DNA of 64,000 nucleotides from Hormiphora californensis (Eukaryota; Ctenophora; Tentaculata; Cydippida; Pleurobrachiidae): NCBI GenBank assembly GCA_020137815.1, contig CM035351.1, positions 9,065,100 to 9,129,099 of the forward strand, read 5' to 3'. Shown piece by piece: positions 1 to 15,248 of this stretch (position 1 is its first letter; each line of letters starts with the position of its first letter). The notes under the pieces were generated by a model. It saw only the letters and a program-made list of their open reading frames with translations, ran no database searches and was not told where the DNA came from. The position numbers and the translations under genes were made by a program.

Positions 1-626
1 TCAACAAAGTTCCCTTTCCCGTCAATGTAATCGTGTCTCAGATCATATCCCTTACCGTTGATATGGGTGTCATAGTTCTGGGCGCCCATGTAGAACCCAA
101 AGAAGTTGTCAAAACCTCGGTGGACTGGGGTATATGACCATTTGTGCATTCCTAGATGCCACTTACCCACAGCGTGAGTGGAGTAGTCATACTCTTTCAA
201 TACTTGAGGGATGATGGTTTCATTGAGTGGTAGACCCCATGGCTCACCGGGGTATATCACCTGGTGATGTAGCCCCGTGTGTATCGGGTATCGGCCTGAC
301 ATTAGAGCGCCTCGGGTAGGAGTGCATACTTGCTGCACATAGTGTTGGTCTAGTTGGATGCCTGGAGGAGGAAGTTATTTTTACTCCTTCATAAAGTTAT
401 CCCTTCCGTAATACTCCTTCATAAATAAAAACATTGGCTGTTTACCTTGGTGAGCGAGTCTATTGAGTACGGGTGTTTCCACGAATCCATTAGTAAACCC
501 CACATCTGCATGTCCCAAATCATCGCTCAAGATGTAAATGATGTTGGGCTGTCGTTTGAGGGTTCCTTTTGAACTTTCAGTGGCTAGCGTAGTCACCGTG
601 AACAGAAGAAGGAAACAAAGTATCAT
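1..626 (-). CDS. arylsulfatase-like protein, copy 1 (5' part; 3' end outside window)
   Basis: Exons 446..626 and 1..361, reading leftwards and running off the window. Exon 1 starts at an ATG at 626 and encodes a hydrophobic signal peptide (MILCFLLLF...) followed by the sulfatase metal-binding stretch YILSDDLGHADVGF. The donor GTAAAC at 445 and acceptor CAG at 362-364 remove an 84-nt intron in phase 1. Exon 2 carries the active-site motif CTPTR, whose cysteine is converted to formylglycine in the family, then SGRYPIHTG and VGKWHLGMH with the usual sulfatase lysine and histidine. The family hydrolyses sulfate esters, as arylsulfatase B does on glycosaminoglycans in lysosomes or outside the cell. 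It is nearly identical to copy 2, so it arose by recent tandem duplication. The start Met is conserved between the copies. The substrate cannot be told from sequence. Confidence 0.85.
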
Positions 627-710
627 GATTTCAGAAATATGCAGTGGGCGTTATAATATGATATGGAATCCATATAATATATAATTGCAAAGCAAAATAA
701 ACTGGCGAAA

Positions 711-869
711 GGAAATAGAATCTCCTTCCTGCTTGATCAACAGGGACAAATGAAATTACGGTGTTTTATTTGTCCTTGTTGACCAAGCCGGAAGGAGATA
801 CCATCTCTTCAAACTATTATCATGCGGCTCATAAACAGTTTTCCGATACTTATCCTGGGAAATAGAATC
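711..869. mobile_element. small hairpin insertion upstream of sulfatase copy 1
   Basis: The upstream regions of the two sulfatase copies are alignable, but copy 1 has an additional stretch. It is bounded by a 12-bp direct repeat GGAAATAGAATC at 711-722 and 858-869, as a target-site duplication would be. The inner part 721-800 is an imperfect inverted repeat with arms of about 33 bp (left arm begins TCTCCTTCCTGCTTGATCAA) around a short loop. This fits a foldback miniature element that inserted after the duplication. It has no coding capacity. Confidence 0.55.
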
Positions 870-1022
870 ATTAAGGAAATAGTACCACTGGGCAAATGCA
901 ATTCCTGAATAATACAAAATACACGCAGGGCTCACGCCATAAATTATAAATATTATCTAAATATTGGTTTTCGAAGAGGCTGAAGAGTTTTGTAAACGAC
1001 TATTTCTTTACTGTTGTGGTAG

Positions 1023-4000
1023 CTGTTGTGGAGAAGACATCTCTACTGCATGCGTGCAACACTAAAACACTATCATGTAAGTTTCAAAACAAATCACGAT
1101 CACAGGGTCCAGGGAGATTATACAATTTAAGCATGAGTAATCTTTCTCAGCACTACATTAAAACATTATCAACAATAATTCAAACTAGACGTGTTATTAA
1201 AATTCCACCAAATTGACATCATCCTCCCATTCTAATAGACTGCACCCTGTCAGATCTTGCTCAGTTAGCTCATTACCGCTCATCCACAGTTCCCTATCCA
1301 AACTATACTCCCCCTCCATCCTCTCCTCCTCCTCCTCCCCCATCCAGGGCATCCATGTGTTGTTAAAGTTAGCTGGGTTAGACGCCGGATCCTTCTTTCT
1401 GTTGCCCATAGCAACCACTGTAGCCTTGTAACCATCTATCTTTTCCGTCAGCATTTTAACTATCTCCGGGTATTTGTTACTCACGTTTTTTGTCTCCGAG
1501 GGGTCAAGTACTATGTTATACAGCTCGATATAACTGGCAGGTTTTGTAGTCATATTACCACCACCAGCACTACACGATCCAGACACCTCGGGGGCGGGGT
1601 ACCATCCATTAGGTGGACCACCAGCTCCAATAATCAGCTTCCAATCACCCCATCTGATGCCAGCATGAGGGACTTGGTGTCCACACGCCACTGGTTTAGG
1701 ATCAATGTTGATCAGAAACTCGGTCCTGTTGCTAGGGAGGCCCTGACTGATTGGCAACCACTGATCCACCCCATCTAGAGGCAGTGTCTTGATGGGCCTA
1801 TTGGGCGGTATTGTCCCACCTAAACTGGCCATATGCCAGAACGTTGGCAGCCAATCAGTAACGTGTATCATGGCACGTGATCGTCCCGGATCCAGAATGC
1901 CTGGTCCCCAGATGAAGGAGGGAGATCTAACACCACCCTCGTATAGAGCCCTCTTGCCTCCCCTGAAGGGGTAGTTACTGGATGTAACATGACCCACACA
2001 GTTCACATTACCACCGTTATCTGAGCTGAATACAACCACCGTGTTATCTGTTAGACCCACCTCATTCAGGGTCTCTGTGATGTTACCTATCGCCTCGTCC
2101 ATTGCACTCACCATGGCTGCAAAGGTGCGCTCTTTTTTATCCACAATGTGGCTGGCGTACTGGTCAATATACCTCTGTGGCACCATATGGGGAGCATGCA
2201 CGTTCTGGAAGGCCAGGTAGATGAAAAAATGGCTCTTCCTGCTCTCTTAGTTGACCCCGCAGGAGATCCTGGACATAGGAAGCGTATAGCTCAGTACTGT
2301 ACTGTCCGGATAGATCGTATCTAACGTCATCAACAAAGTTCCCTTTCCCGTCGATGTAATCGTGTCTCAGATCATATCCCTTACCGTTGATATGGGTGTC
2401 ATAGTTCTGGGCACCCAAGTAGAACCCAAAAAAGTCATCAAAACCTCGGTGGACTGGGGTGTAGGACCATTTGTGCATTCCTAAATGCCACTTACCCACA
2501 GCGTGAGTGGAGTAGTCATACTCTTTCAATACTTGAGGGATGATGGTTTCATTGAGTGGTAGACCCCATGGCTGACCAGGGTATATCACCTCGTGGTGTA
2601 GCCCCGTGTGTATCGGGTATCGGCCTGACATTAGAGCGCCTCGGGTAGGAGTGCATACCTGCTGCACATAGTGTTGGTCTAGTTGGATACCTGGAGGAGG
2701 AAGTTATTTTTACTCCTTCATAAAGTAATCCCTTCCGTAATACTCCTTCATAAATAAAAACATTAGCTGTTTACCTTGGTGAGCGAGTCTATTGAGTACG
2801 GGTGTTTCCACGAATCCATTAGTAAACCCCACATCTGCATGTCCCAAATCATCGCTCAAGATGTAAATGATGTTGGGCTGTCGTTTGAGGGTTCCTTTTG
2901 AGCTTTCAGTGGCTAGCGTAGTCGCCGTGAACAGAAGAAGGAAACAAAGTATCATGATTTCAGAAATGTGCAGCGGTTTCATATTGCAAAGCAAGATAAA
3001 CCGGAGAAAAGGAAATAGAATCAACAAGGACACTGGGCAAATGCAATTCCTGAATAATACAACATACACCGTGTATTACACGTAGGGCCCACGTCATATA
3101 TAAATCTAAATATTGGTTTTGAGTTGTATCTTCCCAGTTCCCCTACGAAACAATGTGGAGAACCTGAGAGTGAAGGAGCTAGCTGACAACAAGACGATAT
3201 ATGCTTCTAATGGACACGTTGAAAAGAATAGGGATACAGCCTACTGTGATTTCTCCAGTAAGTTTGTTTAGCAAGCTGAGCTACATTGCATGCTACATTG
3301 TACTGTATGTACCGTAAGTTGGGGTAACTTTGTACCACTTTTTAGCATTCTCCTAAAATAACTCCTTGCCAGAACCACACTCGAAAATTTTTGAACCAAA
3401 TAATCCCGTTCCAGACCTAGTACACCAGATATAACTAGTGAAATTTTTGGTCCCCTCTCATTTAATTACATTAATTAACGTGTATTTTAGTGTAAGTGGG
3501 GTTTTAGGGCATGGGGTAACTTTGGAAAGAGGGTGGGGTAACTTTGGACACCCGTCCAAAGTAACCCCACGATAGTAATATTGGAACAAACATAAATCCG
3601 AACATTTTGCAACGATAAATAAATGAACCTAAAATGTTTAAATGGGGTTTAAATGGGTCAATAAATTAAAAAAGAACAATAGGGTTAGCCAAACCCCATG
3701 ATTTAAAATTTTTTTGTTGATGTCGACTCTACTTTTTTGGGCGTGAGGAATGATAAAACTAGCCACCAAATAAAATTTCAGCTCAATCGGACTTGATTTA
3801 GAGGTTGCCACATCCGGCCTGAAACCCATCAAACTTCAGTAATCTGGGGTCCCTCATCCACCCAGTAGTTTGTTAGATGGTATTGGATCTCTAGGCGAGT
3901 GTGTTAGTTATTTTCGCTGAAATTTGATAGACAGGAAGTGGTATACTTATGGGTACTGGCTAAATAAAGGAGTTTTGGTACCTGTGCTCCTGCATAGATT

Positions 4001-7000
4001 GTCTACAAGAACTAGAACACTCGCCTAGAGATCCAATACCATCTAACAAGCTACAGGATGGATGAGGAAGCCCAAATTATTGAAGTTTGATGGGTTTCAG
4101 GCCGTATTTCTGTGATTTAGCTCCATAAAATAGTCCAACTCCTAGTTTTTCACTAACCTATCGAATAGATGGATGGAAATGGGCGTGGAGTGGGCTGAAT
4201 CTTGGTTTTATGGCCCTAAACAATTCAGAGAGGGTCTAAGGTAACTCTACAGACACCAAAAGTTCAAAACCTGTAGTGTGGGGTAACTTTGGCACCCCGT
4301 CCAAAGTTACCCCAAAATTCAAAAAATGGTGGGGTAACATTAGCCACCCCTATTAGTCTCAATTAAAGTAATTGATCGGGTTTGAAAAATGGTGCCCCGA
4401 ATTATTTGATCGAAACCCTTCCACTCTATGGAGCAAACTTGATTCGGTCATTAGCCCGGTCAAATCTATGGTACCCATTTTGATTTGAACATTTTTAGCG
4501 ATTTTGACATCAATTATGTTTGCCCCTAATTAGGAGCTAATTAGCATAGAATTGAAAAAAATAATTGTACCGTTAGTTAGACATTTGTGAGTCAATTACT
4601 TGTACACCCAAAAATTATGCCTAATCTGTCGTTATCTGTTGGTAATTTTGGACTAAAGCCAAATTTTGAAAGTGTCCAAAGTTACCCTGCAAAACAAAGT
4701 TACCCCAGATTACGGTACTATACTGTCATGTATTGGAGGAGATCAAAGATGTAAACGTGATCTCATCTAGAGCTTTTCACTTCTGGTTATGTTCTTACCC
4801 TCCTTTACGTGCGAAAGAGAGTCTAGCTAGGTAATTCACTTCTGGTTCTTGTCTTTACTCCTCTCCCTCTCCCCAGCTATGACGAAAGAGAACTTCCAAG
4901 ACGCGTATGAGAATGAGACTGTAAAAGAGTACATCTCAAGAAAACTTCAATTTCCTGAATGTCACGATTACGCCTATGAAACGTTCGATGATATGTACAT
5001 GATACAAAACAAAACGGACATCCTGACCAATTACCTCAAAGTAGCCAGACTTAATTCCAGATTCTTGGAGGATAAGGCTGAACTGAGTGTTACAACTGCC
5101 GCTGGAAACAGATTCGAGGTAGGAGGGGTTTGGTGTTTTTGGGTGCTAATAGTAATATGGAAGGTCTTTTTGAATTGCTGATCACATTTTAACTCTTCCT
5201 TCTTCAACACAATACACCACTTTTCAGCTAAACAAAGGGCAAGGTCTGCTCCGACGGACAAATAACGCGGTAACACGGGAGCAATACGCCAGGAATGATC
5301 ACCCTGGTAACCAGTAGTAAAAACAATGACATGATCGCCATTACCAATGTTACCAAGAGGGTCAGGGCACGCCGGGAGACACCCACTGACATGTTTGAGA
5401 TGAGTCAGGTTCATCTACCACAAGACAAGTGGGTCCTATCCAGTGATGTTATCTGTGAAACTTAGCAGCACACAGCTCCTCAACATCATAAAGGTAGATA
5501 TGTTATAGGAAAACCGTTATAGATCATATCGGTAGTTTCATAACTTCAACCAGTGTCTAATTCCTGACTGTCGACTGATATATTCTTCCCCTAGGAAACG
5601 GTTAAACCTCTGTCTAACTATTGGTATTTGATTGACGAGAATGGATTCATACTGCTCTCCAGTAGCCCCAAATCTGCCGGCCAACATATTGGTCATGGTG
5701 AGTTATAGACACCTCATGGTTTCAAGACCACCACTACCACACAATACTCAATTTCATCTTATTATTGGACTATTCTTTGTTTTATTCTAATTACCACACT
5801 ATTCCAGAGGACCAGCACCCTCTACTGCTGGAACGGTTCGTAACAGAGGGAATATTCGGCCACTACAACCATACCGAGTGTTACTTTACCTGTGAAAACG
5901 CATACCCTCTAGATGCTAACCTATCGAAAAGAAGCAGCGCTTTCTCACGTTAGTAAACACTTCTGTACTATAACTATTGACGTTTTAGTCTAGACTGGTA
6001 CCTTTAGGTAATTATAAGTATACTACTGTAATAAGAGCTAGATGAGGAATAACGATACTACCACAATTATACTACCACGTAGTAGAACTTCATCCCTTCA
6101 AATATAATATAATCCCCTGATCAGTGCCAAGAATTCTACTTCAACCGAGTATCGAGCTCCTCGTCTCCTTCTTAAGTTACCTAACTGTATATCTAAAGAC
6201 AACCCTCGGATACCTCGCTCTCTTCCTCTCCAATCATCCCCTAGTATACGGGTACGTGTTATAGTAGAGGTATCACGTGTTATATTTTGTGTCAAACAGG
6301 ACATAACCACTTCCTCGATCAGTTTAACTGACGTTGGGAGACATGAGCTAACGATGACACGTGACCCACATCTTACTTCCTCTTCTATTAAAATTTAATA
6401 TCCCTTAGGTAATCTTTAACAACAGCAGTTCTGTAACCACTATAATAACACCAGTGTAGGTCCCCATCGGAAGATGAGATATCGGAGTCTGATGATAATT
6501 GGTGGGTAGTGAGTCTAAACCTGACCTGCTGTCAGATACACCCCTTCTGGAGTAGGAACTTCACAGTGCCCATATTCAATGGGTCTAGTATTGATACCAA
6601 TAATCAATGTCTCAAGAGTTACAAGTGAGTGGAACCTCTCCCTGTACTTTAGGTTTAGGGAACCTCTCTCAGCTGGGAGTTATTAATAAAATAAACCCGC
6701 TATGATTTATAAAATAGGTGCCCTATTTGAACTGTCACTTGTCACATCAAAGACGCAAAGAATAGTTGGTTCCGAGAATCATTTATGTCCATCATTTAAC
6801 CGCATAATGATAAAGTTTAAATATTCGAATTTCAAGACAACTTTAACACCTAGTTGTTGTTAAGGGTTAAGTTATTCGCCCGTTATTCGGCTATGTGGTT
6901 GTCAAAAATTTATCAAAAATTTATCCAATCAATGAGTGAATACTACCCGACTTGTTATTTGTTGAATTTTAACAAATCCTCATCTACAGGTACGCTGCAG

Positions 7001-7263
7001 TCCCGGGTACCAACCTCATCTTAGTGACAGCTAGTTGTCAGGACGAACACTGCAAATGTAAGGAACCTACCTTCCGTTTACACCCTTACGTCGCTCAAAT
7101 CCAGGACCCATGCAATAAAATGTATGATCAGAACTATAACAGTCAGTTACACTGCAGCCCCAACCTAGTAAAAGACGCTACCATTTTAAGTTCGGGCAGG
7201 AGAGAAACTGCAGTGACATTACCACTTTTGTTGGGATTTGTGGTTCGGTGGATTGCGTTTTAG
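1023..7263 (+). CDS. voltage-gated calcium channel alpha2/delta-type subunit, C-terminal exons
   Basis: Proposed exons are 1023..1076 (tentative), 3138..3257, 4877..5118, 5228..5493, 5595..5697, 5808..5948, 6536..6624 and 6990..7263. Upstream exons lie left of the window, and at least one exon between 5949 and 6535 is unresolved. Splice phases agree across 1076/3138, 3257/4877, 5118/5228, 5493/5595, 5697/5808 and 6624/6990. Evidence for the family is a Cache-like segment (YLIDENGFILLSSSPKS then GQHIG), N-glycosylated Cys-rich segments (CYFTCENAYP), and the C-terminal pattern VPGTNLILVTASC followed by CKCKEP and a Cys-spaced tail. The protein ends in a short hydrophobic stretch (VTLPLLLGFVVRWIAF), as expected for a GPI-anchor signal or short membrane anchor. 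Alpha2/delta proteins are extracellular partners that bring voltage-gated calcium channels to the membrane. The reading frame breaks within 5228..5493. A CACHD1-type relative is the main alternative. Confidence 0.6.
1197..2955 (-). CDS. arylsulfatase-like protein, copy 2 (nearly complete, one frameshift)
   Basis: Exons 2775..2955 and 1197..2690, separated by an 84-nt intron (donor GTAAAC, acceptor CTCCTCCAG). The predicted length is about 557 residues, close to arylsulfatase B. The order is signal peptide, metal-binding DDLGHADVGF, catalytic CTPTRG, the GKWHLGMH motif, then VVVFSSDNGGN and GVRSPSFIWGPG in the C-terminal half, ending WEDDVNLVEF. In the middle, a run of six A at 2224-2229 (T on the coding strand) throws the frame. 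With five, the expected sulfatase motif PFFIYLAFQNVHAPH reads straight through, joining the two open segments 2164-2690 and 1197-2201. This is either a one-base consensus error or a disabling mutation. An alternative in-frame Met at 2982 is not conserved in copy 1. The gene lies antisense inside the proposed intron of the alpha2/delta-like gene. Confidence 0.85.
3310..4717. mobile_element. 1.4 kb fold-back DNA transposon, non-autonomous
   Basis: The ends are inverted: TACCGTAAGTTGGGGTAACT on the left and the complement of AGTTACCCCAGATTACGGTA on the right, each with TA at the edge, as in Tc1/mariner-type insertions. Further inside, long arms are also inverted: about 3790-3910 pairs with about 4015-4130 (one arm contains GGATCTCTAGGCGAGTG). 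The motif GGGGTAACTTTGGA recurs in both directions at 3536, 3560, 4278 and 4300. No transposase ORF is present. It occupies an intron of the alpha2/delta-like gene. Confidence 0.75.
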
Positions 7264-7298
7264 AGATCAGGGATCTTTATGTGTATGTGTGCAGAATG

Positions 7299-7381
7299 AG
7301 AGCTAGAGAGAGAGAGAGAGAGAGAGAGAGCTAGAGAGAGTGAGAGAGAGAAAAGAGAGAAGAGAGAGAGAGAAAGAGAGC
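7299..7381. repeat. GA-rich microsatellite
   Basis: Interrupted (GA)n directly downstream of the stop codon of the alpha2/delta-like gene and before the 3' end of the convergent GPCR-like gene. The region 7382-7613 shows no coding support on either strand. Confidence 0.9.
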
Positions 7382-7613
7382 TGTGATGCGAGAACTTGTT
7401 TTATCTTTTGGTTTATGTGCAACATTTTCAGTATTACATCTTTACAAAACTGAGACCCTTTCACTTTTCCAACGTTCAGAGGACGGGGGCGCTTTCGTAA
7501 ATGAGACGTTAGAAAAACCCAATCAATCCCTCATTTCCTATTCTCAATGTTCTCCAATTCTCTCTCTTTATACCAACAAACATCCCCTCATTGCCCCAAA
7601 AAATACTGCCTAC

Positions 7614-11393
<3,780 letters not shown>

Positions 11394-11977
11394 TTACCAG
11401 ACACAGGAGTAACCTCCACCCCAGATATTGCACTTCATGTTGTAGGTTGAGCACCGCTGTAGGGAGAGGAAGGGGGTTAGTAGGGAGCTGGAGGTTGGAA
11501 GTTGAATAATTTAATTAATGCTTGAGTTTTTCAAACTTAAGCCAAATTTAGGAACTAGGAAGAGTTTTTGCCTGCCAGGCATCGTATTGACGACTGAGAC
11601 TGGTCAAGTCACAACTTTAAATATTTGACAATGGTGTAGTGTTACTCACAGAGATAGCAGCGGCAGAACACGATGTCAGTCCTCGTTTTACTCGTTCAGC
11701 TCCATCCTTTAACTCAAAATATATCGTCTCTGAGGGAATATAGTGATGTAAGTGATAACTAGCAAATCAAGCATCTATAATAATTATACAGAACAACAAC
11801 TTCACTTTACAGCTAGACAGTACAAACCATTCAGAGTAAGGGGTGCAGGAGAGGGAAGACCCCTTACTAAACATTAAATCCTCACTTACCAACATCGTCC
11901 AGTTCGTCTACAGAGGAGGCGTGGCTGACAACAAATAGGGCGGCACAGATAGCCACTATCACTAAACACGTTCTCAT
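11394..11977 (-). CDS. small secreted four-cysteine peptide precursor
   Basis: Three exons, 11890..11977, 11650..11729 and 11394..11456, join in phases 1 and 0 to give 76 residues. Exon 1 begins MRTCLVIVAICAALFVV, a clear signal peptide, then an acidic stretch (SSVDELDDV). Exon 2 continues the propeptide (ETIYFELKDGAERV), reaches the dibasic site KR and opens the mature part with GLTSC. Exon 3 adds three more Cys and ends GGGYSCVW before TAA. Cleavage after KR would leave a 31-residue peptide with Cys at positions 5, 13, 20 and 29, enough for two disulfides. Donors are GTAAGT and GTGAGT; acceptors are CCTCAG and CTACAG. The layout is that of a peptide hormone, defence peptide or toxin-like precursor. 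I do not recognise the family and assign no activity. Confidence 0.7.
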
Positions 11978-14903
11978 GGTATTGCTGTGGTGGCTATGGC
12001 AACTATAAATTGGGAAGGTTATGGGTTATCACACTTCTAGATAGTACAGCACAAGTTGGGGGGGGGGGTTGAGTAACAACAAGGCGCCCTAGTCAGAATA
12101 TAATACGTATTATTTTCAACAATAGGTATTAAATACGCGCGCAAATATGTATTTAATACGTATTAAATACGTATTATATGCCGAAAATACAGAAAAGCCG
12201 CGCATTTAGCAAGTGCTACCATCGCGAGCCGCACAACTTCCGACCCAATTTTAGGTCAAAAGCGCGTTACAGATACGACATACAGCCTCACCCTGCCACA
12301 TGTCCCAATACAGCTCTGCCGCGAAGTGCTACTGTGTTCCTCCGTCTTCTAAAACAGGTCCCTGTCCCAATACAGCTCTGCCCGCGGGGGTTATAAGGGC
12401 TCTTCTCCAAACAGGTGTGATTATAACTACTGGCTAACGACAAACAAAAGTAGTCTAATTTGGACCATGTAACAGGTCCCAGCTAGGACGATCCGATCTG
12501 GGAGACAGGTGTGTGGCGCTTCCTGTATCAGGAGGGTAAAATCAGGCAGATCATTCTCCACACACACCCCCCCCCCCCTTTAACAACAGACAAAAGATAG
12601 GCTCTGATCTGTGTGTGTGCTAAATCCGAGTCCCGCAGATGTTCACAGCTCTACATGATACAATATATCGTCTAGAGGATCAGGAGATTCAATATAGACG
12701 TGGTTGGTAAGGTGGTGGGGGGGGGGGCGGTGTCCGATTATCCAGAGAGTCAGATACCAATATTATTGTATCCATATGTTTTTAATATCTAATATGCTAA
12801 GTCATAAAGAGGGCTGCTGCTATCATGTAGTCGACTAGTACCTCTATAATCTGATAATTAGAATCTGCAGTCCAGCACGAACTTGAATGAGTTTCTCACT
12901 CGCCAATGACAGGGGATCTCATGTGTTATAATCCAAACTCATCGGTAATAAAAAACAGGGAGAATGGAGTTGTCAATTAAATACCGTGTGGTGAATGCTG
13001 TAGTTCTAAGTTAGTATCTAGCCTTGCTCATTGAGGATGTGTACTTAGAACTTCCTCCATCCCCTACCCTTCTAGCCCATCGAATGTGATATCCCATAGG
13101 ATGTCAGGCCTTCTGTTGGGAACCTAATATAGCCATGTAAAGCACACTAGAATGCACAACTTGTGTATCCTAGCATTCATCCTGACCTATTAATCTAACA
13201 AGATCATGTAATTTTAAACCAGGTCATTGAATTTACAAGCTAGGACACATCACAAAAGGCAACTGTTTTGTGGATCATTCATGGCTGTGATGAGCTACTG
13301 TGAACTGACACACTGTAACTATTATATTGTAGGATTCAATATTCATCACAGTCACACCCTCTTTTAATTAAAAAAGTATGGACAATAAGAAGTGATGCAT
13401 GTATGTCAACACAAAGTTTCTTTGCAGCCTGCTACCTGCTCAACTCACCATGAACCCTATACTACTGTGTAACTCAACAATCGTGTAATAAAACGAATTG
13501 TGTGTGATTGGGGTGGAGTAGTAGTGTACGTATAATGTCCTCTAGATCTAGGAGCATAGGATACTTTCTATAGTATCTACGTATCTAACCCATCCTATAA
13601 TAGTTGATGGTTCTATAGCACAAGCTTGTACGCAACAACTGCAGCAAGCCCGTACTGCAGTGTATGGGCCATCTACACCGTTGGATATTATTATTATGTG
13701 AGAATGATTCAATAACGACGCAGAGTGAGATTAGAATTGATGATATAAGGCCGATGGAGGGGTCTAATTCTAAACAGAGTGCAGAGCGGTTCAGCGATTT
13801 CTCAAACAATTCAGTAATTGCCACACACATGTTTGAAGGTCAATAAAGATATTGGGAAAGCTCACCAAATGACCTGCATAATGGGAAGGAGAGGTTTTTG
13901 CGGCATTATTCTGACAGATTTGCTGGGCGCAGATATAAGAGAGCTGCTTTTAAAGCTTGCGGTCTTTGTTTAGGAAAGTCACTAGTATTATAGGACAAAA
14001 GGAAAGGGCAATCTTCGAACCCAGCTACCCCTTTCTCTTTTCACCCCCTCGCTGAGTGGCGCAATAATTGACCCTCAGATCTCCCTTCTATGATCTCTCC
14101 CCGCTCCCACCCTCTATTGATATTTCTCTTTATCTCACTCTCTCTATTAATTCTCACTATATTTCTCCTCATTCGTTTAGTCTTGCAGGAATTATTCCCC
14201 CAACATACTCTAAGAAATAGTACACAATGTAGGAAAGTTTCAGCAAGTCACAAGTCTAACTCGGATTAGAGAGAAGTGGTGTCTCTGATCTTAGGGAGGA
14301 GGGGGAGCGTTAGAGCACCATATGGGGGGACGCGTCACTCTGACTACTATGTTGTTGGGGGGCACTACCACTAAATAACGCAGCAACACCGCCACCAAAT
14401 ACGGATACCCTCCACGTACAAATGGCACGTGGTAATGAGATATTTATAACTTGTGGACATGTGTGCCCTAAATAGGAAGTCAGATCTAGTTGTTGAAATA
14501 GCAAGGCGGGTGAGTGACGAAAGAGTGCCCAATTAAGAAGTTGAAGGCGATATAACCATCACTATCAGTTGATTATAGTTGTCAGGTGGTGTTAAAATTA
14601 CAAGACCGGCAAGTGGTGAGTGGTGGGAAAGTCGGAGAGTGCCCGGGTGAAAGCGAAAACTATCAGTAATTGTCGGTTTGGTGGTGACGATAAACCCGGA
14701 ATAAACCCTCTGTCTGGAAGCACTAATTTTTACCCTATTTAAAGAATTTCGATTTTTTGCATTAGATTCTGTCAAAACCCTTAAGGTAAGAGAGATACTG
14801 GGGGATATGCGCATTGAATAACCGCATTGAAAGTGACGGCTCAATGGTGGTGCTGTTCTGAAACAAGGTTCAATCTGGCGGCATGAGTTAAACTTCTGTC
14901 GTT

Positions 14904-14973
14904 ATTGGTGACATAGACACCGTGCGCGACCAAGATTGACCGGGGGTCGCGCCAGGTGTCTATATGTCACCAA
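14904..14973. repeat. inverted repeat (hairpin)
   Basis: The arms TTGGTGACATAGACACC and its near-complement GGTGTCTATATGTCACCAA enclose a second shorter stem of GCGCGACC and GGTCGCGC. The sequence could extrude as a 70-nt hairpin. Confidence 0.8.
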
Positions 14974-15193
14974 CTGTCGTTAATGTCTGGCCAATTAACT
15001 CGGATAATGCCGCGAGATTTTACCTGTCTACTGAGTACTGCTCGTATACTGAATAATCTTGTTGAGTAATTCAACAAGATTAATCTGTCAGGCCAATGCT
15101 CTGACCACAGTTCTCGCGTATATTTGAGAGAAACGAGAATGGGCCAGGCCAATGCTCTGACAGAGAATAATCAGTACCAGTGAGGCTGTACTA

Positions 15194-15248
15194 GCAGTAC
15201 AAACTGAAGTTACTAGCTACACTGGCTGGTAACTTCAGTTTGTGCTGT
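15194..15248. repeat. inverted repeat (hairpin)
   Basis: The 19-20 nt arms GCAGTACAAACTGAAGTTAC and GTAACTTCAGTTTGTGCTG lie around a 15-nt loop. It sits close to other inverted and direct repeats in 15059-15161. Confidence 0.85.

Noticed and set aside
6098-6310. Minus-strand frame within the alpha2/delta gene, considered for the missing GPCR helices 6-7
   Set aside because: The translation is hydrophilic and has no membrane helix.
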